A stretch of 8,097 bases of DNA from contig CAUYXJ010000110.1 of NCBI GenBank assembly GCA_963577065.1, forward strand, positions 1 through 8,097. The letters are read 5' to 3'. Numbering within the stretch: the stretch's first letter is position 1; each line of letters starts with the position of its first letter. The stretch comes from CAUYXJ01 sp963577065. GTDB taxonomy: Bacteria; Chloroflexota; Dehalococcoidia; Tepidiformales; Tepidiformaceae. The notes beneath the pieces were generated by a model. The model was not told the origin of the DNA. It worked only from the letters and a program-made list of their open reading frames with translations, and searched no databases. Below, piece after piece: positions 1-6,703 of the stretch. A program made the translations under genes and the position numbers.

Positions 1-545
1 CTGCGTCTCCGCGGCCTATCGGCCGCTGCACCTCCGCGCTCGCTGGCGTTATCGCTCGCTAGCGCTCGGGCCCCCTCCGCCAGCCCCACCCGCGCTCGAC
101 TGCTCTGGCTGCGCGGCCTAGCGGCCGCTTCGCCTCCGCGCTCGCTGGCGTTATCGCTCGCTGCGCTCGGGCCCCCACCGCGGCCCCTCCGACGCTCGAC
201 TGCTGCGTCTCCGCGGCCTATCGGCCGCTTCGCCTCCGCGCTCGCTGGCGTTATCGCTCGCTGCGCTCGGCGCCCCCCGCCGGCGCCCCCACCCGCGCTC
301 GACTGCTGCGTCTGCGCGGCCTAGCGGTCGCTTCGCCTCCGCGCTCGCTTGCTGCGTTTCATAGCTCGCTAGCGCTCGGGCCCTCCGCCAGCCCCACCCG
401 CGCTCGACTGCTCCGGCTTCGCAGCTTGCGCTGCTTCGCCTCCGCGCTCGCTGGCGTTATCGCTCGCTGCGCTCGGCCCCCCCGCCCGCGCTCGACTGCT
501 GCGGCTTCGCAGCTTGCGCTGCTTCGCTCCGCGCTCGCTTGATGG
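1..545. repeat. Degenerate ~100-bp tandem repeat array with a conserved hairpin
   Basis: The landmark CGCTCGACTGCT starts at 93, 193, 296, 401 and 489, giving periods of 100, 103, 105 and 88 bp. A first partial unit lies at 1-92 and a last one fades out near 545, so the array probably continues left of the window. Each unit has the landmark, a short hairpin, a segment like CCTCCGCGCTCGCTGG, then GCGTTATCGCTCGCTGCGCT, then a C-rich linker of variable length. The hairpins are at 11-26, 113-128, 213-228, 316-331, 421-434 and 509-522. Four have stem GCGGCC/GGCCGC (one with a G-T wobble) around TATC or TAGC, and the last two have GCAGC/GCTGC around TTGC. I see no credible gene inside; the short ORFs crossing it are arginine/serine/alanine low-complexity shadows. 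It lies just 3' of the minus-strand phosphatase gene. Its function is unknown. Confidence 0.9.
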
Positions 546-626
546 CTTGCTTCGCTGCCGTCGTGGGCACTCACCTCTCTCTTCGAACGAACCACGGTAG
601 GGTGCCTTCCGCGGCCTTCTGCGCGC

Positions 627-1376
627 TTACGCGCTGACGACCCGCGCGCGAACGGCGGCCGTCGTCGGCTCGTCCAGGCCGATCGCGGCGCAGTAGTCCG
701 CCGCCGATCCCCAGCGCTCGCGCACGAAGGCGAGCGTCGCCTCCATCTCCTCGGCGGGCGCGGCCATCATCATGCGCGCGGTGGCCTCGTCGATGCCACG
801 CTCGGCGAATTTCGCCACGCGGTCGTCGAGGATGGGCTCGAGCATGGCGGTGGAGCGCACGTAGTCCGCGATGATGTGCTCGTCCGGGACGCCCGCCAGC
901 TCCAGGAGGATGGCCGCGGCGAGCCCGGTTCGATCCTTGCCGACGGCGCAGTGAAAGAGCACGCCACCGTCGTCCCGCGCGATCGCCTCGAAGAGCGTGC
1001 GGTAGGCGGCTCCGCCATCGACGAGGAAGCTCTCATAGACGACCGCATGGCCGGGATAGCCCTCCTTCTTGGCGAGCGCCCCCGGCGAGGTGTCCGCCTG
1101 GAAGACCGGCGCATCGATGACCGTGATCGCATAGGCGCTCAGGTCGGGGGTCGGGGAGGCCTCGTGTTCGACCACGGAGCGGAAATCGACCACCGTTCGC
1201 ACGCCGTGTGCGCGAAGCGCCTCACAGCCTCGCTCCGTGAGCTTGTGCAGGGTGGCGCCCCGAACAAGGTCAGTGGCGGTGGTGTGGCGCCCAGTCGCAG
1301 TCGGGTAGCCGCCGAGGTGGCGGACGTTGTATGCGGTCTCGAGCGCGATGTCTCGGTCGATAGCGGGCGTGGTCAT
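627..1376 (-). CDS. Tyrosine-protein phosphatase, DSP-like (Y_phosphatase3 family)
   Basis: A 249-residue protein of the cysteine phosphatase superfamily that includes Listeria LipA and mycobacterial MptpB. These hydrolyse phosphotyrosine and, in some members, phosphoserine/threonine or phosphoinositides through a cysteinyl-phosphate intermediate. The signature HCAVGKDRTG lies at residues 142-151, giving nucleophile Cys143 and phosphate-binding Arg149; the Lys-Asp inside the loop is typical of this family. The N-terminal NVRHLGG (17-23), DLVRG (36-40) and VVDFRS (72-77) also fit it. No signal peptide or membrane segment is visible, so it is probably cytoplasmic. I chose ATG 1374-1376 (MTTPAIDRD) because family similarity begins there. 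An in-frame ATG four codons upstream (start 1388) is equally possible, and neither has a clear Shine-Dalgarno. The longer reading frame to 1532 adds an arginine-rich, unconvincing extension. The substrate cannot be told from the sequence. Confidence 0.9.
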   Translation of the reverse strand: MTTPAIDRDIALETAYNVRHLGGYPTATGRHTTATDLVRGATLHKLTERGCEALRAHGVRTVVDFRSVVEHEASPTPDLSAYAITVIDAPVFQADTSPGALAKKEGYPGHAVVYESFLVDGGAAYRTLFEAIARDDGGVLFHCAVGKDRTGLAAAILLELAGVPDEHIIADYVRSTAMLEPILDDRVAKFAERGIDEATARMMMAAPAEEMEATLAFVRERWGSAADYCAAIGLDEPTTAAVRARVVSA

Positions 1377-1527
1377 GGACCAGAGCATCACACGTGCGGG
1401 CGACGAGCGCCTAACGGGCAGGCGGCGTCGGCCGACCTCGCTCCCGGTGTCGCCGGCGGGCGGGCCTTTCCCCGCGCTTTTCCAAGCCCCGTCACTTCGG
1501 CGGTTCAACTCACCATGAGTGGGAGTA

Positions 1528-1541
1528 GTCACCCATGTGAC
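1528..1541. promoter_or_regulatory. Perfect inverted repeat abutting a Shine-Dalgarno
   Basis: GTCAC-CCAT-GTGAC is a perfect 5-bp inverted repeat with a 4-base spacer. It ends immediately before GGAGG (1542-1546), the ribosome binding site of the small gene starting at 1553. It could be an operator half-site pair or an mRNA hairpin that modulates access to the binding site. It lies in the divergent intergenic region shared with the phosphatase gene. A 14-base palindrome of this size can arise by chance, so function is only suggested by position. Confidence 0.35.
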
Positions 1542-1552
1542 GGAGGAAGCCG

Positions 1553-1870
1553 ATGACCCCCAACCTCGCCCCCCGGCACCGCGGCGTCATCCTCACGGTC
1601 GCTACGGTTCCCGCCGGCTTCCTCGCCTTCCTGGAGCGCACCGGCCTCGCCGGCCAAGCGGCGCGCACCGACGAGGGCGTCTACCTGCAGCCGCGTATCC
1701 CCCTCGGCGAGATCATCGCGGCCTTCGACCGCGCCGGTGTGCGCGTGCTTGGCTTCGCCCCTGCGTCGGCGCCCACCTGGCAGGAATCGGCCCGTCCGGC
1801 GAGTGGCGCGCGGATGCGCCTGACGAACCCCCTCGGTGCGGTCTGGCTGCCGACCCTCCCGGCGGCGTAG
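1553..1870 (+). CDS. Small protein of unknown function (105 aa)
   Basis: I do not recognise a family. The case for a real gene is a good Shine-Dalgarno (GGAGG at 1542-1546, six bases before ATG 1553) and strongly biased codons: nearly every third position is G or C over 105 codons. The protein is soluble-looking, with no convincing signal peptide or membrane helix. A moderately hydrophobic stretch near residues 12-25 (GVILTVATVPAGF) is followed by FLERTGLAG. The central part (EGVYLQPRIPLGEIIAAFDRAGVRVLGFAP) has the look of a small alpha/beta fold. It is divergent from the phosphatase. Its TAG stop touches the stop codon of the convergent CoA-transferase with no base between. Other frames over this stretch are shadows. 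Confidence 0.7.
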   Translation: MTPNLAPRHRGVILTVATVPAGFLAFLERTGLAGQAARTDEGVYLQPRIPLGEIIAAFDRAGVRVLGFAPASAPTWQESARPASGARMRLTNPLGAVWLPTLPAA

Positions 1871-3176
1871 CTAGCCGAACATGCCAGTGACAGGGCCGCT
1901 CCTAGCTCCAATGGCGCCGTGACTCCGCAACTCGGCGACGAGCTCCGCGGTGAGTCCCACCTCCGCCAGGATGTCGTCGGTATCTGCGTCGAGAGCGGGC
2001 GAGGGGCCTGCGATGGCGACGGGCGAGCGGCTCATCCTGACCGGCGGCGCGAAGGTGGCGTAGGGGCCGAGCGCGGGGTGGTCCAGTTGGGGCATGTACG
2101 CGTTGGCGGCGATTTGTGGGTCATCAAGGATCTCATTGGGGAAGTTGAACGGGCCACAGGGGATTCCTTCGCCGCTGAGGCGTTCAATCCATTGGGCGCT
2201 GGGTTTCTCGCGAAAGACGCGCTCGGCGCTCGCCACCATCTCCATGAGCGCGTCCCAGCCGGCGGGCGTGCCCGCGTCGAACTCGGGGTCCGCACGTGGA
2301 TCTTCGACGCCGAAGGCGTTGATTGAGCTTCGGGCTCAGAGCACCAACGGAGATGAAGCCATCCTCGGTGCGGTAGTAACGGAAGTAGATGTTCACGATG
2401 CCCGCGGGCAATACGCTTCGGTAGTAGGCATCCCGCTGCTCGCCGAAGCCTGAGCCCTGCTCGCGGAGTTCGGTCAGATCGTGGTCCAGATCCTCCCAGA
2501 GAGCCGCGTCGGTCGTCGCGAACCAGTTGAGGATGTTCGCGCCCATGGAGAGGGCGCTAGAGAGCAATGAGGTCTCGACCTTTTGCCCCTCTCCGGTTCG
2601 GTCACGATGGCGCAGTGCGGCGATCACGCCGAGCGCTCCGATGATTCCTGTCGCGGCGTCCACGTATGCCGGTCGAACCTGCTCAGGTGCGTCTCCCCGA
2701 TCCCTCGCCATCAAGGCCGCCAGTCCAGAGAGCCCCTGGACGACCACGTCGTACGCGCCCTGGTCACCGAATGGCCCTGCTGTCCCGAGCCCAGACTGCT
2801 CGAGGAAGACGATGTCCTCGCGCACCGACCGAAGACCCTCGTAGGTAAGCCCATAGCGTTGGAGGTCGGCTGGCTTCAGCGCGACCAGAACCACATCGAC
2901 ATGGCGGACGAGTGCCTCGATCGCAGGCCGACTCTCCGGCAGCGCCACATCAATGACGACGTCTCGCTTGCCCCGGTTGAATATGGCAAAGGTCTTGCTC
3001 TCACCAGGAAAAATCTGGTTGAGGGCGCGGCTCGCGTCCCCGCCCGGCGGCTCCAGCTTGATCACGTCGGCGCCCATGTCCGCCAGCATGAGGCCGCACA
3101 TCGGAAGCGCGAGCGCTGGTCCGATCTCGAGAACGCGGACATCCGCCAGCGGCCCTGGCCGCATCGACTCGGTCAT
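1871..3176 (-). pseudogene. CaiB/BaiF class III CoA-transferase, frameshifted
   Basis: Class III CoA-transferases move CoA between organic acids through an aspartyl-CoA thioester intermediate. The N-terminal frame starts at ATG 3174-3176 and carries family hallmarks: VRVLEIGPALALPMCGLMLADMGADVIK (13-40), LEPPGGD (41-47), FNRGKRDVVID (66-76), and PAYVDAATGIIGAL (169-182) with Asp173 matching the catalytic aspartate of formyl-CoA transferase. It reads correctly to about residue 284 (GALSPKLNQ), then turns into arginine-rich nonsense. The C-terminal third continues in another frame from about 2323 down to 1873: INAFGVEDPRADPEF, then WIERLSGEGIPCGPFN, NPEILDDP-like NEILDDPQI, and VGLTAELVAELRSHGAI. 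Joined, the pieces give a protein of about 430 residues, close to the usual family length. It is therefore either a recently broken gene or a sequence error. A weak purine-rich GGAAGGGGGTGG precedes the start. The substrate is unknown. Confidence 0.85.
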
Positions 3177-3240
3177 GAGCCCACCCCCTTCCGTGGTGAG
3201 CCTAATGTCCTGGGAGCTGGAACACGACCCTGCCCGCCTG

Positions 3241-3330
3241 ATAGCTCGCTGCGCTCGGGCCCCTCCCCGCGGCCCCTCCCACGCTCGCTGGGCTCGGGCC
3301 CCTCACCGCGGCCCCGCCCGCGCTCGCTGA
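3241..3330. repeat. Short dispersed relative of the 1-545 array
   Basis: Bases 3244-3263 read GCTCGCTGCGCTCGGGCCCC, an exact 20-base match to 156-175 in the left-hand array. A near copy follows at 3284-3303 with one difference (GCTCGCTGGGCTCGGGCCCC), and a third fragment (CGCGCTCGCTGAG) ends near 3332. The spacing between the first two is 40 bp. Linkers are again C-rich (CTCCCCGCGGCCCCTCCC, then CTCACCGCGGCCCCGCCC). The GCGGCC hairpin of the big array is not present in full here. The element fills the gap between the start of the CoA-transferase and the 3' end of trmO, so like the main array it sits downstream of a minus-strand gene. Confidence 0.8.
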
Positions 3331-3332
3331 GG

Positions 3333-3800
3333 TCAGCCCCCGCCGGGAATCGTCGCGTCGGGGTGGGAGTCGTAGTGCGGCAGGTAAGGCTTGAGGTCGA
3401 GCACGGGCGTGCCGTCGATGGCGTCGAGTCCACGTACACGCACCACGCCTTCCTCAACCCCGAGGAGGGGCACGGCGGAGACGCCGAGATGGTTCGGCCG
3501 CAGCTGGCTCCGGGTCGCGAAGATGCCGACGTCGACACTCTCCACCGTCAGGGTCACAGGCTTCTCCGGAGCCGCCGCCGCCAGGTCCAGATAGACGACC
3601 ACGAGCACGTGGCTGTAGTCGTCGAGGCCACGCAGGCGCTCGCGGTGCTGCACCGCCAGTTCGATGCGGCTCTCCACCTCCTCCCAACGCTTGGGGCGGG
3701 GCTTCCGAACAGCGTTCCGTACCCGGCCGATTGCGTTCAGCGTGATCTGTTCCGGCGGCGCGGGCCGTTCGAACTTGCGCAAGCGGTCGAGGAAGCGCAT
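3333..3800 (-). CDS. trmO: TrmO/TsaA-family tRNA methyltransferase (UPF0066)
   Basis: A 155-residue member of the TsaA/TrmO family. Characterised members use S-adenosylmethionine to N6-methylate t6A at position 37 of threonine tRNAs (m6t6A). Family landmarks are all present: NAIGRVRNAV (22-31), WEEVESRIEL (39-48), GLDDYSHVLVVVYL (58-71), GIFATRSQLRPNHLGVSAVPLL (92-113) and GLDAIDGTPVLDLKPYLPHYD (124-144). The canonical ATRSP..RPN loop has Gln for Pro at residue 99. The short length fits the stand-alone core rather than the E. coli type, which has a C-terminal extension. Start is ATG 3798-3800 with only a weak GAGAG upstream. The gene is divergent from the DUF2283 gene across 94 bp, and its 3' end meets the short repeat cluster. 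tRNA Thr specificity is inferred from the family. Confidence 0.9.
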   Translation of the reverse strand: MRFLDRLRKFERPAPPEQITLNAIGRVRNAVRKPRPKRWEEVESRIELAVQHRERLRGLDDYSHVLVVVYLDLAAAAPEKPVTLTVESVDVGIFATRSQLRPNHLGVSAVPLLGVEEGVVRVRGLDAIDGTPVLDLKPYLPHYDSHPDATIPGGG

Positions 3801-3894
3801 GTGGGGACTCTCGCACCGCGGCGGGAAGGAGCAAGGCGACCGCGGTCCCGCTGCCCAAGCGCGAGGGGTAGTCTGGAAGAGTCTGGAGTCGGGA

Positions 3895-4089
3895 GTGAAA
3901 GTGCGCTACGACCCGGACACCGACACGCTCAGTGTCGTCTTCAAGGACTCTCCGATCGTCGAGAGCGATGAGGCCACGCGCGGACTGATCGTCGACCTGG
4001 ATGCGGACGGGAGCGTCGGCTCGCTCGAGCTGCTCGACGCCTCGGAACGGGTCGAGCAGCCGCTCTCCGTCGAGCTCGTCGCCAGCTAG
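3895..4089 (+). CDS. DUF2283 family small protein
   Basis: A 64-residue protein matching the DUF2283 pattern: KVRYDPDTDTLSVVF (2-16), then RGLIVDLDADGSVGSLELLDAS (29-50). This is the usual YDxxxDxLyi...giivDyDxxGxvvGiEiLdAS layout across essentially the whole small domain. No biochemical function is established for the family that I can name. I chose GTG 3895 because GGAG (3885-3888) lies six bases upstream and similarity begins at once. The reading frame is open further upstream, but that part is antisense to trmO and reads as nonsense. It lies divergent from trmO and in the same direction as gyrB, 152 bp ahead of it; co-transcription with gyrB is possible but an internal promoter is also likely. 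Confidence 0.85.
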   Translation: MKVRYDPDTDTLSVVFKDSPIVESDEATRGLIVDLDADGSVGSLELLDASERVEQPLSVELVAS

Positions 4090-4162
4090 TTTCGCCCCCG
4101 GTTGGTGGCCGTCCCGGCGGTGTTCTCGAAGCCTGAATCGCTGGCGTTTCGGGGCCGTTTCG

Positions 4163-4171
4163 TGGTAAAAT
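4163..4171 (+). promoter_or_regulatory. Candidate extended -10 promoter for gyrB
   Basis: TGG-TAAAAT is a good extended -10 (TGn plus TAAAAT, 4166-4171), conspicuous in a GC-rich setting. A start near 4178 would give a gyrB leader of about 64 bases. No convincing -35 hexamer lies 16-18 bases upstream (GGCGTT/GCGTTT region), which is tolerable for an extended -10. It is the only AT-rich hexamer of this kind between the DUF2283 stop and gyrB. Confidence 0.4.
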
Positions 4172-4241
4172 GAGCAGGAACCCTAACAATTCCTCCGGCG
4201 AGGCTAGCTGAGGCCGCGCCTTGACGTCCGCAAAGGAACTT

Positions 4242-6182
4242 ATGGCAACGCAGGAAGCCAGCTCCTCTACCTACACCGCGGCCAATATCCAGGTCCTCGA
4301 AGGCCTCGAAGCGGTGCGCCGCCGCCCCGGCATGTATATCGGCACAACCGACAAGTCGGGCCTGCACCACCTCGTCAAGGAGCTCGTCGACAACGCCGTC
4401 GACGAAGCTATGGCGGGCTTCTGCGACCGCATTGAGGTGATCTTCCACGAGAACGGCTGGTGCACCGTGAGCGACAACGGTCGCGGCATCCCCGTGGGCG
4501 TGCAGAAGCAGACCGGCAAGACCGCGGTCGAGACCGTGATGACCGTGCTCCACGCAGGCGGCAAGTTCGGTGGCGGCGGCTACAAGGTCTCCGGCGGCCT
4601 CCACGGTGTCGGCGCGAGTGTCGTGAACGCGCTGGCTGAGGAGATGTGGGTCGAGGTCGTCCCCGATGCCGATGCGCAGGGCGAGCAGCATGCGAACCAG
4701 GTCTACCGCCAGGAGTTCGCGTGCGGCGATCCGATCACGGAACTTTTGTCGACGCCGGCCCCCGGCCAACCCACCGGTACGACTGTCTCGTTCAAGCCGG
4801 ACACCGGGATCTTCGATGCGACGTCGTTCGACTTCGCCCTCGAAGCCGAACGCGTCCGCCAGTACGCCTACCTGACGAAGGGCACGTGGTTCCACCTCTT
4901 CGACGAGCGCGATGGGAATGAGGTCAACTACTGCTTCGAGGGTGGCATCCAGAGCTTCGTCCGCCACGTGAACCGCGATCGGGCCGTGCTCAATCAAGAT
5001 CCGGTGTACGTCGAGCGTGAGATCGAGGGCAACCTGATCGAGTGCGCGATTCAGTACAACGAGGGCTTCAACGAGTCGGTCTACACCTTTGCGAACGGCA
5101 TCAACACGATCGATGGCGGCGCCCACCTCACCGGCTTCCGCACGGCCCTGACGCGCATCCTCAACGACTACGCGCGCAAGGCCAAAGTGCTCAAGGAGAA
5201 CGAGTCGAACCTCAGCGGCGACGACGTCCGCGAGGGGCTCGTAGCCGTCGTCTCGGTGAAACTGCCGGAGCCGCAATTCGAGGGCCAGACGAAGACGCGC
5301 CTCGGCAACGCCGAAGTGGCCGCACACGTCCAGAGCGCCCTCGCCGATGCGCTCACCCAGCATCTGGAGGAGAACCCCTCCGACGCGCGTCGGATCATCG
5401 AGAAGGGGATGACGGCGTCCCGGGCGCGGGAGGCCGCGCGTAAGGCGCGGGACCTCGTCCACCGCAAGGGGGCGCTGGAGAGCGGCAATCTCCCGGGCAA
5501 GCTCTCGGACTGCTCCAGCCGTGACCCCGCCGAATCAGAGATCTTCATCGTCGAGGGCGATAGCGCGGGCGGCTCGGCCAAGCAAGGCCGGGACCGGCAC
5601 ACGCAGGCCATCCTCCCCCTCCGCGGGAAAATCCTGAACGTGGAGAAGGCGTTCCCCGAGAAGATGCTCGGGCACGAGGCCATCCGGCTCATCATCTCGG
5701 CCCTTGGCACGGGCATCCGCGATACGTTCGATATCACGAAGCTCCGCTATCACAAGGTCATCATCATGACCGACGCCGACGTGGACGGCGCCCACATTCG
5801 CACCCTCCTGCTGACGTTCTTCTTCCGGAACATGGCGGAGCTGATCGATGGCGGCTACCTCTACATCGCCCAGCCACCGCTCTACCGGGTGCAGCAGGGC
5901 AAGAGCACCCACTACTTCTTCTCCGATACCGAGCTCAAGGAGTTCCAGCGGGGGAAGAAGAACAAGGGCAACGTGCAGCGCTTCAAGGGCCTGGGCGAAA
6001 TGAACGCTGATCAGCTCTGGGACACTGCGCTCAAGCCGGAGGCGCGCACGCTGCTCCAGGTCAACGTCGAAGACGCGGCCGGTGCCGACCGCATCTTCTC
6101 CGAGCTGATGGGTGAAGACGTCATCCACCGCCGGCGCTTCATCCAGGCGAACGCGAAGAACGTCCAGAACCTCGACGTCTAG
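4242..6182 (+). CDS. gyrB: DNA gyrase subunit B
   Basis: GyrB is the ATPase subunit of DNA gyrase (A2B2), which introduces negative supercoils. The 646-residue protein is complete. The GHKL ATPase domain has KELVDNAVDEA (46-56, catalytic Glu47), DNGRGIP (78-84) and the glycine-rich lid GGKFGGGGYKVSGGLHGVG (106-124). The transducer has the QTK loop (349-351). The Toprim domain has EGDSAGG (438-444, Glu438) and DADVDG (511-516, metal-binding Asp511 and Asp513). RFKGLGEMNADQLW (580-593) and a GyrB-like C-terminus (RRFIQANAKNVQNLDV) complete it. I favour ATG 4242 because AAGGA (4233-4237) sits four bases upstream; a TTG at 4221 in frame is the alternative. The Arg461 position (LPLRGK) is a common natural variant and implies nothing about drug resistance. 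ParE is less likely given the C-terminus. It is not next to recF, dnaN or gyrA here. Confidence 0.97.
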   Translation: MATQEASSSTYTAANIQVLEGLEAVRRRPGMYIGTTDKSGLHHLVKELVDNAVDEAMAGFCDRIEVIFHENGWCTVSDNGRGIPVGVQKQTGKTAVETVMTVLHAGGKFGGGGYKVSGGLHGVGASVVNALAEEMWVEVVPDADAQGEQHANQVYRQEFACGDPITELLSTPAPGQPTGTTVSFKPDTGIFDATSFDFALEAERVRQYAYLTKGTWFHLFDERDGNEVNYCFEGGIQSFVRHVNRDRAVLNQDPVYVEREIEGNLIECAIQYNEGFNESVYTFANGINTIDGGAHLTGFRTALTRILNDYARKAKVLKENESNLSGDDVREGLVAVVSVKLPEPQFEGQTKTRLGNAEVAAHVQSALADALTQHLEENPSDARRIIEKGMTASRAREAARKARDLVHRKGALESGNLPGKLSDCSSRDPAESEIFIVEGDSAGGSAKQGRDRHTQAILPLRGKILNVEKAFPEKMLGHEAIRLIISALGTGIRDTFDITKLRYHKVIIMTDADVDGAHIRTLLLTFFFRNMAELIDGGYLYIAQPPLYRVQQGKSTHYFFSDTELKEFQRGKKNKGNVQRFKGLGEMNADQLWDTALKPEARTLLQVNVEDAAGADRIFSELMGEDVIHRRRFIQANAKNVQNLDV

Positions 6183-6218
6183 CGCCTGCGCAAGGGAGCC
6201 AGACTCAGCGCTGCGCCG

Positions 6219-6656
6219 CTAGGCCACGACCTCGACGGAGTCGATCACCTCAGGCGCGGCCGCCAGCGTCTTGTGCACGGGGCAGCGGCCGGCGATCCGG
6301 AGAAGATCGTCGCGTTGTTCGTCGCTGAGGGGCCCGCGGAGAACGAGCCGCCGTCGCACGACCTCGATCGTGCCCGTGTGCTCCTCCTCGCAATCCGCGC
6401 AGTCCTCGGCGTGCACCCGCTCGTGCTCGACCTCCACGGCGACCTCGTGCAGGGGGTAGCCCTTGCGCCGGGCGTACATCTGCAGCGTTATCGAGGTACA
6501 CGCGCCGAGCGCCCACAGCAGCAGGTCGTAGGGCGTCGGGCCGAGGTCGTCGCCGTCGACGTCTTCCGGCTCATCCGCGACGAGGCTATGACCCGCAGTG
6601 GTGAGCAGCTGGGCGTGGGTGTAGTCGGGCAGGGACTGAACGATGACTTTCGCCAT
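6219..6656 (-). CDS. OsmC/Ohr-family thiol peroxidase-like protein
   Basis: A 145-residue OsmC-fold protein. Characterised relatives reduce organic hydroperoxides with a reactive cysteine pair. Cys53 in LWALGACTSITLQMYARRKG (47-66) and Cys125 in IAGRCPVHKTL (121-131) occupy the two conserved positions. An additional Cys86-x2-Cys89 in VHAEDCADCEEEH is usual in the YhfA-like OsmC subgroup rather than in classic Ohr, so substrate preference is open. No signal peptide is seen; it is probably cytoplasmic. ATG 6654-6656 follows a strong GGAGGT only about three to four bases away, a rather tight spacing. It is convergent with gyrB across 36 bp, and I see no convincing terminator hairpin with a T-run in that gap. 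Confidence 0.9.
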   Translation of the reverse strand: MAKVIVQSLPDYTHAQLLTTAGHSLVADEPEDVDGDDLGPTPYDLLLWALGACTSITLQMYARRKGYPLHEVAVEVEHERVHAEDCADCEEEHTGTIEVVRRRLVLRGPLSDEQRDDLLRIAGRCPVHKTLAAAPEVIDSVEVVA

Positions 6657-6703
6657 GGGACCTCCGGGTGGGGGTGGGGGCCGAATTCTAGTCGATGGCC
6701 GTG

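Noticed and set aside
1..545. CRISPR array
   Set aside because: The units are degenerate along their whole length, with no identical short repeats separated by unique spacers of constant size, and no cas genes nearby.
359..595. Minus-strand ORF of 78 residues inside the repeat array
   Set aside because: Its Arg/Ser/Ala/Glu low-complexity translation simply follows the repeat, with no ribosome binding site or recognisable domain.
876..1556. Plus-strand ORF of 226 residues opposite the phosphatase
   Set aside because: It is a shadow of the phosphatase frame, which has the clear HCAVGKDRTG signature on the other strand.
2184..2330. Programmed frameshift in the CoA-transferase
   Set aside because: No slippery heptamer or downstream stimulatory structure is evident at the junction, and the family is not known for recoding. 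Mutation or sequence error is simpler.
2583..3971. Long plus-strand ORF of 462 residues
   Set aside because: It is antisense to the CoA-transferase and trmO, crosses the repeat cluster, and its translation is compositionally biased nonsense.
4086..5462. Long 458-residue minus-strand ORF opposite gyrB
   Set aside because: It is antisense to the conserved ATPase and transducer domains of GyrB and arises from the strong third-position GC bias. No family is visible in it.
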